Assembly (NCBI GenBank): GCA_020740775.1
Contig: JAHEWK010000016.1
Coordinates: forward strand, 434,001-498,000
Direction: 5' to 3'
DNA from: Ilyonectria destructans
Lineage: Eukaryota; Ascomycota; Sordariomycetes; Hypocreales; Nectriaceae
DNA: 64,000 nt
Made by a program: the position numbers and the translations under genes. Under the pieces are notes generated by a model. The model made no database searches, was not told the origin of the DNA, and was given only the letters and a program-made list of their open reading frames with translations. Of the stretch, positions 12,125 through 21,540 are shown piece by piece (the first letter of the stretch is position 1; each line of letters opens with the position of its first letter).

Positions 12125-12739
12125 TCACTCCAATAAACATATTCTTTCCATCACCTCGCTCTTGACCATGCCGCAAACAGAGACAATTGTGTCGCTAGCA
12201 TCCACAGTCATGACATCCGCCTCTGCAATGTCGGGCTCCTCAAGACTGGCCAACTGGCTGTCAACCATATCTTCCTTCATGTAATGATCCTTTCTAGTCC
12301 TCACCCTCAGCAAAAGAGCATCCGATGAAACCTTCAAGTAGACGAAACTCGTAAAAACTCCCGGACTCCGTAGCGCTAAAATGCGTATGACATCCCGATG
12401 TTTCCGTTTCAGCGCGCTGCACGAGAGCACCACGCCTACAGCGTTGTCATCCAAGGCAGTTCTAGCTGTGTCTCGAAGGCGGATAAGCCAGTCCCAGCGG
12501 TAAGCCTCTGTGAGAGGAAGGCCGTCGCTCATCCGCTGGACGGCGTCTTCAGTATGATACTGGCCAATAAATGCAATCAGTCTCGATGTTCAGGTGCGTA
12601 CTCTCAAAGGAATCAGTACATTGTCGCCTTCGATGTAGACATAGGCAAGGTCTGAGGCTAGTGATTTAGCAATGGTGCTTTTTCCACTTCCTGCCGGGCC
12701 ACATATCACCACGACGTGGGTTTGCTTGCCCATTGCCAT
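12125..12739 (-). CDS. Gluconokinase (GntK/thermoresistant glucokinase family)
   Basis: Two exons on the - strand, 12620-12739 and 12125-12559, joined in phase 0 (184 residues). The Walker A P-loop GPAGSGKST lies at residues 14-22. It is followed by AYVYIEGDN, the family's acidic substrate motif, and after the intron by VQRMSDGLPLTEAYRWDWL, which matches the GntK pattern of a Gly-Pro-Leu turn then RWDWL. SCSALKRKHRD is the conserved SAL-KxxYRD block, and LASLEEP is the C-terminal family motif. The length is usual for the family. The enzyme phosphorylates D-gluconate (or a near relative) with ATP to 6-phosphogluconate, feeding the pentose phosphate pathway in the cytosol. It is divergent from the sugar transporter with a shared 519-bp promoter that carries the CGGCAATTGA word. 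A few residues of the family motifs differ (YHTED in place of the usual HP), so the exact sugar acid could differ. Confidence 0.9.
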
Positions 12740-13258
12740 TCTGAAATACAGTAATATGAAGATATTAACCGTTGAGGGATGGAGGTAAGACGATGATATC
12801 CTGTCTCACCCCGGAGTCAAGATCACGCACTCAAATAGCTGAACTAGCCGGTATCAACAAGAGGCTGTCTACATCGGTTATTGCCTCTTCCGGGGCTTTC
12901 GACGCCCTGTCGGACTTACGGCATATCCCAGAAATGTTAAATTGGCTCCGGCGTTTGAACGGCAATTGAACCACGACTTCAATCGCCGAGCCCCGAGTCT
13001 AGAACCCCAGATCACTCCATCCCCCAGAATCAATACCCCGCATGATCTGTGGAGACCCCACAATTCTCCAAGTGTAGTCACGCGTCGGCGCGAGACGAAC
13101 GCTCTTAAATGTGGATATTTCCGTTGTTCTCCTGAGAAGTTATTCCAAGCTCTCTGGGTTTATCCTTCTCCTGACCATTGATCAGGTTTAAACTTATCCC
13201 ACTAGGAGCGGGAACAACTTTGACACGACTTTAACAGCCTCTATCACACGTCGCCAAC
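12740..13258. promoter_or_regulatory. Divergent promoter, gluconokinase / sugar transporter
   Basis: This 519-bp gap separates the two divergent starts. The CGGCAATTGA site sits near its middle at 12960-12969, about 220 bp from the kinase ATG and 290 bp from the transporter ATG, so one site could serve both genes. Further CGG/CCG half-sites lie on both sides (for example CTCCGGCG just before it). Confidence 0.55.
12960..12969 (+). promoter_or_regulatory. CGGCAATTGA site in the kinase/transporter promoter
   Basis: This is the third exact copy of the cluster word. A reverse half-site, CGCCG, follows 14 bp after it. It lies between two divergent genes of the proposed pathway. Confidence 0.6.
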
Positions 13259-15147
13259 ATGGCTGGGACTGAGCTCCAAGGGCGTGCGCTCATTTTGACG
13301 GTCAGCGTACTGACGTCTTTGGGTTTTATGTTGATTGGATTCGACAATGGCTTGATGGGAGGCCTAGGTGAGTGCCAATCCATCATATCTACCGTTCTGT
13401 GGAATATTCGACTAACCCCGTTATACTGTCAGTCAACTCGCCTTCGTTCATTTCGACTTTTGACAGCCCTGGATCCGACATGATTGGACTTATCGTCGGC
13501 ATCTACGAAGGTTTGTGGATCCATTCTGTCGAGGCACTTCGGAAATATCACTGACACCATTGATTCATGTAGTTGGTTGTTTCTTTGGCTCGATTGCATC
13601 AGCCATGTTCGGAGAGAAGCTGGGTCGTCGTCGAACTATTGCCATTGGCTCGTGGATCATGATCATCGGTGCTATCCTGCAAGCTTCTGCATATGGCCGA
13701 CCTCAGCTCATTGTTGGACGAATCGTATCCGGCGTTGGCATGGGTATCATCAACTCCACGGTGCCTGTTCTTCAAGCCGAGTTCAGCCCTAAGTCAAGCC
13801 GAGGCGTTTGTACGTTGGCTCTTCCATCCAACGAGAATAAGCTACTGACTAGAAGACAGACGTTTGCGCCCAACTGTCGACTCTGAACTTTGGCATCTTC
13901 CTTGTCTACTGGATTGACTATGCCTTCTCCAGCCACACCAGTAGCTATGCCTGGAGAGTCCCTGTCATTCTTCAATGCATCTGCATCGTTCCCATACTAG
14001 TCATCTTGACCCTCATTCCGGAAACCCCTAGATGGCTCGCCTCCCATGATCGCCCAGACGAGTGTCTTGAAATTCTGGCGAGAATTCACTCCGCTCCCAC
14101 CGATAACATTGAGGTGCAACGTCTTCACAACACCATCATCCAGACAGTCGCGTATGAGGCATCCATTGGCGCTGGTTCCTGGAAGGATCTCCTGAAGAAC
14201 GACCGCATTAAGTCCCAGAAGCGACTCCTCATCGCTTGCGCCATTCAGAGTTTCCAGCAGCTTGGAGGAATCAACGCTATCATCTGTAAGACCCAAACTT
14301 CTTCCTGCAGCATATACTGTGAAACGACGACGCTAATTCTTTGTAGACTACTCAAGCACTTTGTTCGAGCACAGCGTTGGCTTCAGCCCTAAAATGTCCG
14401 CACTCATGTCCGGATTTTTGCAGACTTGGTTCTTCGTCGCATCTTTTATTCCCTGGTTCTTGATCGACCGTGTGGGGAGAAGACCATTGGTAAACCCATC
14501 TCATCTCCGGCAACCTCAAAATACCCTTGCTGACTTTTCTCAAGCTCCTGTCTATGATCAGTCTGATGGCAGCAGTCATGGCAATCCAAGCCGGACTGAT
14601 CTACCAAGTCCAGAACGATACCGCAATCGCACACGCGGCAGGTATTGGGGCCGCAGCCATGCTCTTCGTTTTCCAAGGAGCTTTCACCGTGGGATTCCAG
14701 GCTACCGTCTGGGTTTATCCGTACGTCTCATGTCAATTATGTCCAAAAATATGTTACTAATAAGCTCTAGATCCGAGATTCTCCCATTGCGCTTGCGCCA
14801 GCGAGGCTCATCCATTTCCACTGCCGCAAACTGGATATTTAACTACGTAAGCTACATTCCCAATTCCATTTCAACTCCAACCTATGTGTCTCTAACCTCT
14901 GCATCAGATGATTGTTCAAATTACGCCTATTGCAATTGACCGCATTGGCTGGAAAACATATATAATTTTCGCCGTCCTCAACGCCACCTGGGTGCCGATT
15001 ATCTTCCTCTTCTTCCCAGAAACCAAGGGTCTCGAACTTGAGGATGTTGATCGTCTTTTCTCCGGTGAGAGTGTTATTGAAATGCTGGATGAAAAGCCAG
15101 GCGCTGTGATGGCGGTAGAGGACGTCCATGGTAGTCAGCGGGTGTAA
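13259..15147 (+). CDS. MFS sugar transporter (sugar porter family)
   Basis: Eight exons: 13259-13367, 13433-13510, 13573-13809, 13860-14285, 14347-14489, 14545-14720, 14771-14846 and 14908-15147 (1485 nt, 494 residues). Family signatures are all present: GFDNGLMGGL in helix 1, GEKLGRRRTI after helix 2, GRIVSGVGMGIINSTVP in helix 4, IPETPRWLA after helix 6, QSFQQLGGINAIIYYSSTLF in helix 7, DRVGRRPLL, and PETKGLELEDVDRLF at the end. Twelve membrane helices are expected. It is a plasma-membrane hexose/sugar-acid:H+ symporter; the substrate is not readable. Its divergent partner is the gluconokinase, and the lactonase follows on the same strand, so uptake of the sugar or acid metabolised by the cluster is the likely role. 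Confidence 0.9.
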
Positions 15148-16078
15148 ATAGTTATCTTAGCACGATGCGCATCATTCTACTAGTTGAGATGAACTAGTAG
15201 ATTGATGGTATGATAAAGTGGCACGAAATGCAAACATATTTGTAAGGCCAAGAATTGTGTCGTGTCCCTATTCGCCACGTTGACCATCGCATTGAAAAGT
15301 CTCTAAATATGGTGTTCACTTGACAATGATCGCGGGTTCAAGTTAGGGAAATCCTCACATTTCCATATCGCTTTCCAATGTTAAAGAACTGGTGCTGATT
15401 CAACAACGTTCAAATCCCAGTACCGTTACCAATGCATTTCCTAGGACGCCGGCTTATCAGACATGCTACATGACCATGCCATCAATTGACTGGGTTTGTG
15501 ATGAAATAATACTTAAGCTGTGAGATTTAGGCGATAATTATCTAGGCTGTATGTTTTTTATTTCCCATCGTCTTGGAGCCTTTATTGTATTCCCCTGTCC
15601 GATAAATAAGAATTAATCGCAGATTTCAAGGGCGATTCAGCCTATCTTCTTTGTTCTTAATGTCCAATTGGGGGAGTGAATGTCCTCCACAACTTATGTC
15701 TAGGGTAAGGCTCCTCCCACCGCAATGCGATTCCGCCGCGCCCCGGCCGTGCGCTTGGACATTTTAATATCTCAATCTGTAACAGAAAGGACCAGGATCC
15801 CCCTTCGGCTAATTCTAGTAAGCTCGTTTTCAGATATGGCGTGTTGAGTAGCATATGGCGGTGACGTGAAATGGAATCGGCAATTGAATCAGTTGCCGAT
15901 TGCCGACGTACACAGACGAAACGGCCAATGCCGATTTCCCCGCTACTAAAGCGTCTCTCCAAATCGCTCCACGCATCCCTCCCCTTGCTCAATCACCGAG
16001 ATCTCGACTTCGTATTCACCAGCTTAACACTGTACCTTACTTCACAAGCGCATAAACTCCTACGCGAGAAACGAAACC
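15148..16078. promoter_or_regulatory. Intergenic region and promoter of the lactonase
   Basis: This 931-bp gap covers the 3' flank of the sugar transporter and the promoter of the lactonase. The half near the lactonase holds the inverted repeat at 15875-15901 and further GCCGA-type half-sites at 15898-15932. I see no gene in it. Confidence 0.5.
15875..15901. promoter_or_regulatory. Perfect inverted repeat containing the CGGCAATTGA word
   Basis: The left arm AATCGGCAA (15875-15883) and right arm TTGCCGATT (15893-15901) are perfect reverse complements separated by 9 bases. The fourth CGGCAATTGA copy is at 15878-15887. The centre lies about 190 bp before the lactonase ATG. Two CGG half-sites facing inwards are a classical Zn2Cys6 dimer target. 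Confidence 0.65.
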
Positions 16079-17137
16079 ATGGCAACGTATTCACGAGAGT
16101 TTGTCTGTCACAACGAGTCGGCTACCGCTCTCTTTGGTGAATCCCCGCAGTTGGAGCTGCTCCTTGAGAATACCGACTATCCTTTTGCGCACGAAGCTGG
16201 TGTCTTTATCCAAGAAAACAGAACGCTGTTTATCACCAGTAACCAATTTGACGATATAAAAACCGGGGAGCGAAAGATTCAGATAAGTCGTGTTACGCTG
16301 CCAAAAGATGGAGGTTCGGCTTCGTGCGAGGAGATTCATCCGAGCGATGTGCCGATGGCGAATGGAGGCGTGAACTACAACGGCGGCATCTTGTTTTGCG
16401 CTCAGGGGACGCTGGATACACCGGGTGGCCTCTCATTTATGGAATCCCAACCCCCATATCGCTCCCATTCCCTGATCAGCTCATACCACGGCCGGCCGTT
16501 CAACTCGGTCAATGACCTCGTGGTACACTCTGACGGATCAATCTGGTTTACAGACCCAATTTACGGCTCCGAACAGGGCATCCGACCGAAACCTAGGTTG
16601 CCCAACCAAGTATACCGATATGATCCTCAGAGCGGGTCGATTCGTGCTATGGCGGACGGATTTGGGCGTCCCAACGGGATTTGCTTCAGTCCCGATGAAA
16701 AGACAGTCTACGTGACCGATACAGACTGGATTCATGGCGATGGGACGACAGATGATTGTCGCGCATCAAGCATGTTCGTCATTTTTAAGATTCGTGACGC
16801 GTTACGTGCCTTCACTAACTAGAAGTGTAGATACGCATTCGATGTGGCGGTGTACTCGAATTCACCTTTCCTAACAAACCGAAGGCTCTTTGCCATGGCC
16901 GACACTGGAATCCCCGACGGAATTAAGTGTGATATTCATGGGAATGTCTACAGTGGGTGTGGCGATGGCATTAACGTATGGTCTCCCGGAGGAGTATTGC
17001 TTGGAAAGATCCTTGTTGAGGGGGGTGCTGCTAATTTTTGTTTCGGGGCTGATGGAGAAGTGTTTATTTTGAATGAGACTAGGATCTGGAGAGCTCAGTT
17101 AGCGACGTCAACAAAAGGAGCCTTGCTGGGGATTTAA
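16079..17137 (+). CDS. SMP-30/gluconolactonase-like lactonase
   Basis: Two exons, 16079-16773 and 16831-17137, joined in phase 2 (333 residues). The fold is a six-bladed beta-propeller. Metal-binding positions of the SMP-30 family are recognisable: Glu39 in AHEAGVF, Asn145 in FNSVNDLVVHSDG, Asn199 in GRPNGICFSPDE and an Asp in VYVTDTDW (214 or 216). The GSIWFTDP block and PDGIKCDIHGNVYSGCGDG are also family blocks. The enzyme hydrolyses a sugar lactone to the free acid using a divalent metal. It has no signal peptide, so it is probably cytosolic. A lactonase beside a gluconokinase, a sugar carrier and an SDR fits an oxidative sugar-acid route. Its promoter carries the 15875-15901 inverted repeat. 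Confidence 0.9.
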
Positions 17138-17592
17138 TTAGGTTCCATAGACCGAGGATTGCAATAGACGACTCAAGACAAATGTGCCCGGCCTGCATTA
17201 TGAGGTATGTGACCGCTGGACTCTGGTGTTGTCCTCGCTGGAACACTAGATATAAGTTGTGGGCGCCAAAGGATATACAGACGCTAACATTGGAGAAAAC
17301 GTACGTTATTGCTTTCGTATAAAGTGCGCCATCTGGCTTCATCACCACGTCATCGCTGACAATTAACCAAAAGCGGGCCGTTGAAGGTAACGACCTAAAA
17401 GAGGCAGGTCACATAATTGTTTCATGTCATTTGAAGGGCGCCCATGAGTCACGCCGGCTTTCCCCTCTCCTGCTTACGCGTGGACATGTATTATATAGGA
17501 CCTCAAGACCAATACCAATTATCCGAGTATCCTGGGGCAGATACACAGTACTTTAGCACCTTTTCCAGTCCAGCCAAACCACATAATAAAGA
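17138..17592. other. Intergenic
   Basis: This 455-bp gap separates the lactonase from the LD-carboxypeptidase-like gene on the same strand. No CGGCAATTGA word is present, so the next gene is probably outside the cluster's regulon. Confidence 0.4.
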
Positions 17593-18672
17593 ATGCCGTC
17601 CCCGATTGTTCCCAAGGCCCTACAGCCTGGTGCAACGATAGCATATATCTCGCCATCGGCACGGCTCAACGATGAGTTACCTGATGTAATGACGCGGGCG
17701 ACTGCCGTGCTATCAGAACGAGGCTACAATGTTCGCACTTTTTTCAACAAGGACACGGGCATCCAGTCGTCGATAAGCAACCGGCTGTCGGAAATTCGCG
17801 CTGCCTTTTCAGATCCCGACATATCTGCCATCATCTGCACAATCGGCGGTCCGTCCTTCACCGAGTTGTTGCCGGCCTTGATTGCCGACACGGAGCTGCA
17901 CGATATCATTCGCGCCAACCCGAAGATATTCGTGGGCTTCTCTGATATCACCGGCTTCCACTGGTTCTTGCATGCGCTGACCGGCCTGCGCACCTTTTAT
18001 GGACCCTGCGCAATCCCTGAACTCGGCGAGGCAAATTCTGCTAATGACGAGCATTCGCCGCTTGCGTTCTGCGTCAAGCATCTTTTCCGTGCCATTGCGT
18101 CGCGCGAGCCGCTCGGGGAGATCCCAAGATCGCTGACCTACGCACCGAAGCTTGCTTCATGCTTTAAACACCCAGCCTCTCTGTTGTCGCCCGAGCTGGC
18201 TAAAACTCATCCTTGGACATGGCTTCGGCCTGGAAAGGCCGAGGGCCGACTTTTCGGCGGCTGTCTCACTGTCGTCGCGCGTCTGAATGGGATCCGCGCA
18301 ATTGTTCCACAGTGGCGAGGCCGGATCGTATTTCTTGAGACTGCCATGGGGGATGATGGGGACTCGGGAAACCCACTCAGCCGAGTTCGGGCTGGCTTCG
18401 CAGACTTGATAGCCCAAGGCGTCTTTGAGGAGGCGGCGGGTTTAATTGTTGGCAGGCCATTCGGGTATGATTCCGAGGAAGCGAGGCAGACCTACGCCGG
18501 TGTCATCACGGGATTGCTGTGCGAAGGGAGGCTGGCAGAAAAGAAGTTTCCCATTTTGTTTAATGTCGATATTGGACACACCACCCCAATAGTCACACTT
18601 CCATACGATGCATTAGCTGTACTGGACTCCGAGAAGGATGTTTTTGCAGTCTTAGAGTCTGGAGTCGTGTAA
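17593..18672 (+). CDS. Peptidase S66 family (LD-carboxypeptidase / MccF-like)
   Basis: One uninterrupted frame of 359 residues, relatively GC-rich for the window. The family triad is readable: Ser117 in VGFSDITGFHW, Glu249 in RIVFLETAMG and His329 in VDIGHTTP. The N-terminal domain starts with LQPGATIAYISPSA and has ICTIGGPSFTELLP before the nucleophile, as in MccF-type enzymes. In bacteria the family trims muropeptides (LdcA) or cleaves the microcin C7 acyl-sulfamoyl bond to give self-immunity (MccF). Fungi lack peptidoglycan, so here the role could be detoxification of a nucleotide-peptide or a related amide, but this is open. The lack of introns beside intron-rich neighbours is consistent with past transfer from bacteria, though S66 genes are known in many fungi. 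Family call is firm. Confidence 0.9.
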   Translation: MPSPIVPKALQPGATIAYISPSARLNDELPDVMTRATAVLSERGYNVRTFFNKDTGIQSSISNRLSEIRAAFSDPDISAIICTIGGPSFTELLPALIADTELHDIIRANPKIFVGFSDITGFHWFLHALTGLRTFYGPCAIPELGEANSANDEHSPLAFCVKHLFRAIASREPLGEIPRSLTYAPKLASCFKHPASLLSPELAKTHPWTWLRPGKAEGRLFGGCLTVVARLNGIRAIVPQWRGRIVFLETAMGDDGDSGNPLSRVRAGFADLIAQGVFEEAAGLIVGRPFGYDSEEARQTYAGVITGLLCEGRLAEKKFPILFNVDIGHTTPIVTLPYDALAVLDSEKDVFAVLESGVV

Positions 18673-19008
18673 GTACAGTTAAAGCTGTATCACTCATAAA
18701 TAAAAACGAAAATATGAACAAGAGGAGACACGGGAGCAAGGGAAAAGTCTCGATTGTGGATTACACTCGCCGCGTAGAGTGACCTTGCTATCAATGGAAC
18801 AGATAATATATACTCTTTTCGTTGTTGAAATCACTGTTCTGACTACTGTTTCAAATTCTGTACAGTCACGTTCTTGCACGAGTGTGATGAGGGACTTGGT
18901 CTATTGATCGTGAACCTAATTACAGTCTTTTGAATGCAAGAGGTGAGGCTTGCAGAGCTTTTATACTCCTTTCCCTGGTTTTCTCCTACTTTCTAACCCC
19001 TTCTACTA
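18673..19008. other. Intergenic
   Basis: These 336 bp lie between the S66 gene and the RTA1 remnant. I looked here for the missing N-terminal exons of the RTA1 gene and did not find them. Confidence 0.4.
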
Positions 19009-19720
19009 GAGAGCGGTCTCGAGCAGCGAAAGTCCCGACTGGACCGTCAGGCCTTATATCGTCCAAACCCTGCTACTCCTAGTGGCACCTGCCCTTTACG
19101 CTGCCAGTTTTACGTGATTCTCGGCCGAATTATCCTCCTAACCGACGGCGAACAACACTTGATCGTCAAAAGAAAATGGTTCACAAAGCTCTTCGTCTGC
19201 GGTGACGTCGTGTCCTTCTTCATGCAAGGAGCTGGTAAGATCTAGTTGATTTGGCTCTATATGATGTGCTAATAGCGTTATAGGTGGAGGTATCATGGCC
19301 AGCGGCACAGTAGAGGCTTTGGAGACCGGGGAACATATCATAATTGGTGGTTTGGTGGTACAGATTGTTGTCTTCTCCCTCTTCGCTGCTGTAGCTGGCA
19401 TCTTTCACAGGCGAATGTGGCTGGCTCCGACAACAAAAGTCTTGACCGGCATTATTCCCTGGCAGTCGTACCTTCATACCCTCTACGGAGTGAGCCTGCT
19501 CATCATGATTCGTTCGCTATTCCGCTTGATCGAGTATGCGCAAGGTAACGCGGGATATCTTATTTCTCATGAAGTCTTCTTGTATAGCTTCGACAGCGTC
19601 TTAATGTTTGGGACAATGGTCTTGTTCGCATGGTACCACCCTAGCGATATCAACGCCATGCTGAAAAGATCTAGAGGCAAGGCAATCCGGCGAGCAATCT
19701 CACTTTATACATTGGTCTAG
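19009..19720 (+). pseudogene. RTA1-like membrane protein, 5'-truncated and frameshifted
   Basis: The 3' part is RTA1-like (lipid-translocating exporter group, seven helices). It has an intact second exon from about 19284 to the stop at 19720, with SLFRLIEYAQGNAGYL, HEVFLYSFDSVLM and FAWYHPSDI. Upstream the family sequence continues with DWTVRPYIVQTLLLLVAPAL, then VILGRIILLTDGE and KLFVCGDVVSFFMQGAG. These two blocks are in different frames: near 19111-19120 one base is missing in a TTTT run, so the frame runs into TGA. The usual first two or three helices (ending in a GY-GR motif) are not seen upstream. A 61-nt GT-AG intron could be drawn over the break, but it would remove the most conserved block. 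I therefore call it a broken gene. Confidence 0.65.
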
Positions 19721-20274
19721 CATAGAGTACAGGGTCTGCGAGCACATGAAGTCTTGTTTTTGTGGGCTATCTGAGTATTTGGGCGAGCGAGGCTGAACAT
19801 TCCACTGGGGAGATTTATTTTCTGCTTAATATAATCATATAGAGAGTCTTAAAAGGGTGTGATTAATTAATAAACAGTATCCGGGCTGATACAAAGATGT
19901 TTTGCTATGTAGTAGAAATATCTGAAGCTTAATCGTGACTCAGAATAAATTAGTTCCAAGATCGCTATGGTGATGGGAGGGATGTTTCTTCTATTAAGGG
20001 TTGCAAGTAGCTCTAGATTAAATACAGATCCCAAGGTAGCTACAAGCTGAAAGGTTCCAACTAGCCATAAGGAACCGAAGATATGCTCCAGGACTCAAAC
20101 AGAATCGAGCTTCCCCTAAATGGAAGTAAGGAAATCAAGGGAACATCCCCCTCGTTAGGTTCAGGTGCACTGTTTGTCGGTTTCGGACGGCGAACTGGGG
20201 GAATATGCTGAATCTCCCGAAAAAGCATAGTTCTCTGCGCAATGGCCTTCCAATAGACGTTCGTGTGGCGTTAG
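19721..20274. other. Intergenic
   Basis: This 554-bp stretch lies between the RTA1 remnant and the beta-helix-like gene on the opposite strand. It is AT-rich around 19800-20100. I see no gene. Confidence 0.4.
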
Positions 20275-21540
20275 CTAAGCGGGTGTCAAAGAGCCACCGC
20301 CAGTGAGGGAGATTGTCTCGCCACTAGAAGAGGAACTTCCGAGGCTACCATAGTATATGGTGTAGCCGTTACTGTTGATGTTGGAGAAGCTGGTATCGTC
20401 ATCCTCAAGCGTTGTAACGTAGGAATCGCCAGTGACCTCCCAAGCGGAGCTTGAGTCCAGGACCAGGGTCACGTTGGATGCTAAATCATCACCATTGACA
20501 ATGCCAGTGAATGTACTGCTATCAGCTAGATCCAACTCCAGTGTGCTGATGTCGTCAACGTAAACATCACCGCTGACATCAACTTCAGAAAGGACAATCG
20601 TGGCGTCACCGCCATTGCTACCGGATGTTCCCCAATCATCTGTAGAGATATTCGCGAGAATTCCTGACTCAAGAGAGACGGAGACGTCGGTGAGGTACAC
20701 ATAGGCTTCGATGTTGCTAACAAATATCAAGCCATATGTGCCCCTCGTTTCAGAGACGGAGCCGCCGGTGACATATGCGTATGCAGTGCTGCTGCTTGAA
20801 GGAACAGTGCTCATAAATTGGAAGACTCCATGCTCATTGGGGGCGGCCGATATTTCGGGATTGTTGAGAGTCCACGAGTTGGAGCCGTCGATAACACAAG
20901 CTGGGGATTTGGCCGAGGTTCCCGTGAGATTTTCCACAGTGATATTTCCCGTGGAATAGACAAGAGCAGATTTCGAGCCATATGTATACACTTGTGCATT
21001 GTTGACGATAATTGTGCCACCACCGGTGTCGGTGGCTATCGCACTGCTCGAGGTACCGTAGGTGCTGCCGGTGAGGTCTTCGGCATAGATATAGCCACCG
21101 GCAGTGTAGATCCCATGAGCAAATTCGCCCACACAGTAGAAGTCCAGGTTGTATAGATAGGCGTAGGTCCCGCCTTCGTATGTGTGGAGCGCATTTGACC
21201 CAAGGTCTTCGGTTTCAATGTAGCAATCAGTCAAGTAGACGGAACCCCCCTCCTGAATAGCAATGGCTGCGTTTAGGGCTGACTGGGAGGTATCTTCCGT
21301 GCTCGACGTGTTGCCGGATTTAACGAAGGTCACGCTGGAGGCGTAGGCAACTCCTGACTCTTCTACCAGCAGGACACTTTCATCTGTTGCAGTGGCCGTG
21401 ATGGTAGTCGAGGTGATAGTAGTAGTTGTCCCAGAGACGGTGACAGCTGCAGATGAAACATAGACCGCACCGACAGGGCGTAGTACGAAGCATACTACAC
21501 CCACGATGAGGAGATTGAAGTAAAGATGCCGAAATGCCAT
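20275..21540 (-). CDS. Secreted Ser/Thr/Gly-rich protein, probable right-handed beta-helix
   Basis: A single frame of 421 residues without introns. Residues 1-25 form a signal peptide (charged start, then LLIVGVVCFVL, then an Ala before the cut). A Thr/Ser tract at 31-52 (SGTTTTITSTTITATATD) follows. The rest has recurring short strands of the type xVYLTDxxIE, GIYTAGGYIYAEDL, NITVENLTG, AYVYLTDVSVS and DVYVDDISTLELD, roughly 20-25 residues apart, as in parallel beta-helix proteins. There are very few Cys residues and no polysaccharide-lyase active-site motif that I can recognise. The last 15 residues are Gly/Ser-rich without a clear GPI signal. A role at the cell surface or in adhesion is possible. 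I do not recognise a named family; the intronless state and repeat style recall bacterial surface proteins. Confidence 0.75.
   Translation of the reverse strand: MAFRHLYFNLLIVGVVCFVLRPVGAVYVSSAAVTVSGTTTTITSTTITATATDESVLLVEESGVAYASSVTFVKSGNTSSTEDTSQSALNAAIAIQEGGSVYLTDCYIETEDLGSNALHTYEGGTYAYLYNLDFYCVGEFAHGIYTAGGYIYAEDLTGSTYGTSSSAIATDTGGGTIIVNNAQVYTYGSKSALVYSTGNITVENLTGTSAKSPACVIDGSNSWTLNNPEISAAPNEHGVFQFMSTVPSSSSTAYAYVTGGSVSETRGTYGLIFVSNIEAYVYLTDVSVSLESGILANISTDDWGTSGSNGGDATIVLSEVDVSGDVYVDDISTLELDLADSSTFTGIVNGDDLASNVTLVLDSSSAWEVTGDSYVTTLEDDDTSFSNINSNGYTIYYGSLGSSSSSGETISLTGGGSLTPA

Noticed and set aside
19116..19176. 61-nt GT-AG intron that would bridge the RTA1 frameshift
   Set aside because: It would remove the most conserved block of the family (ILGRIILLTDGE), so a base loss is the better explanation.
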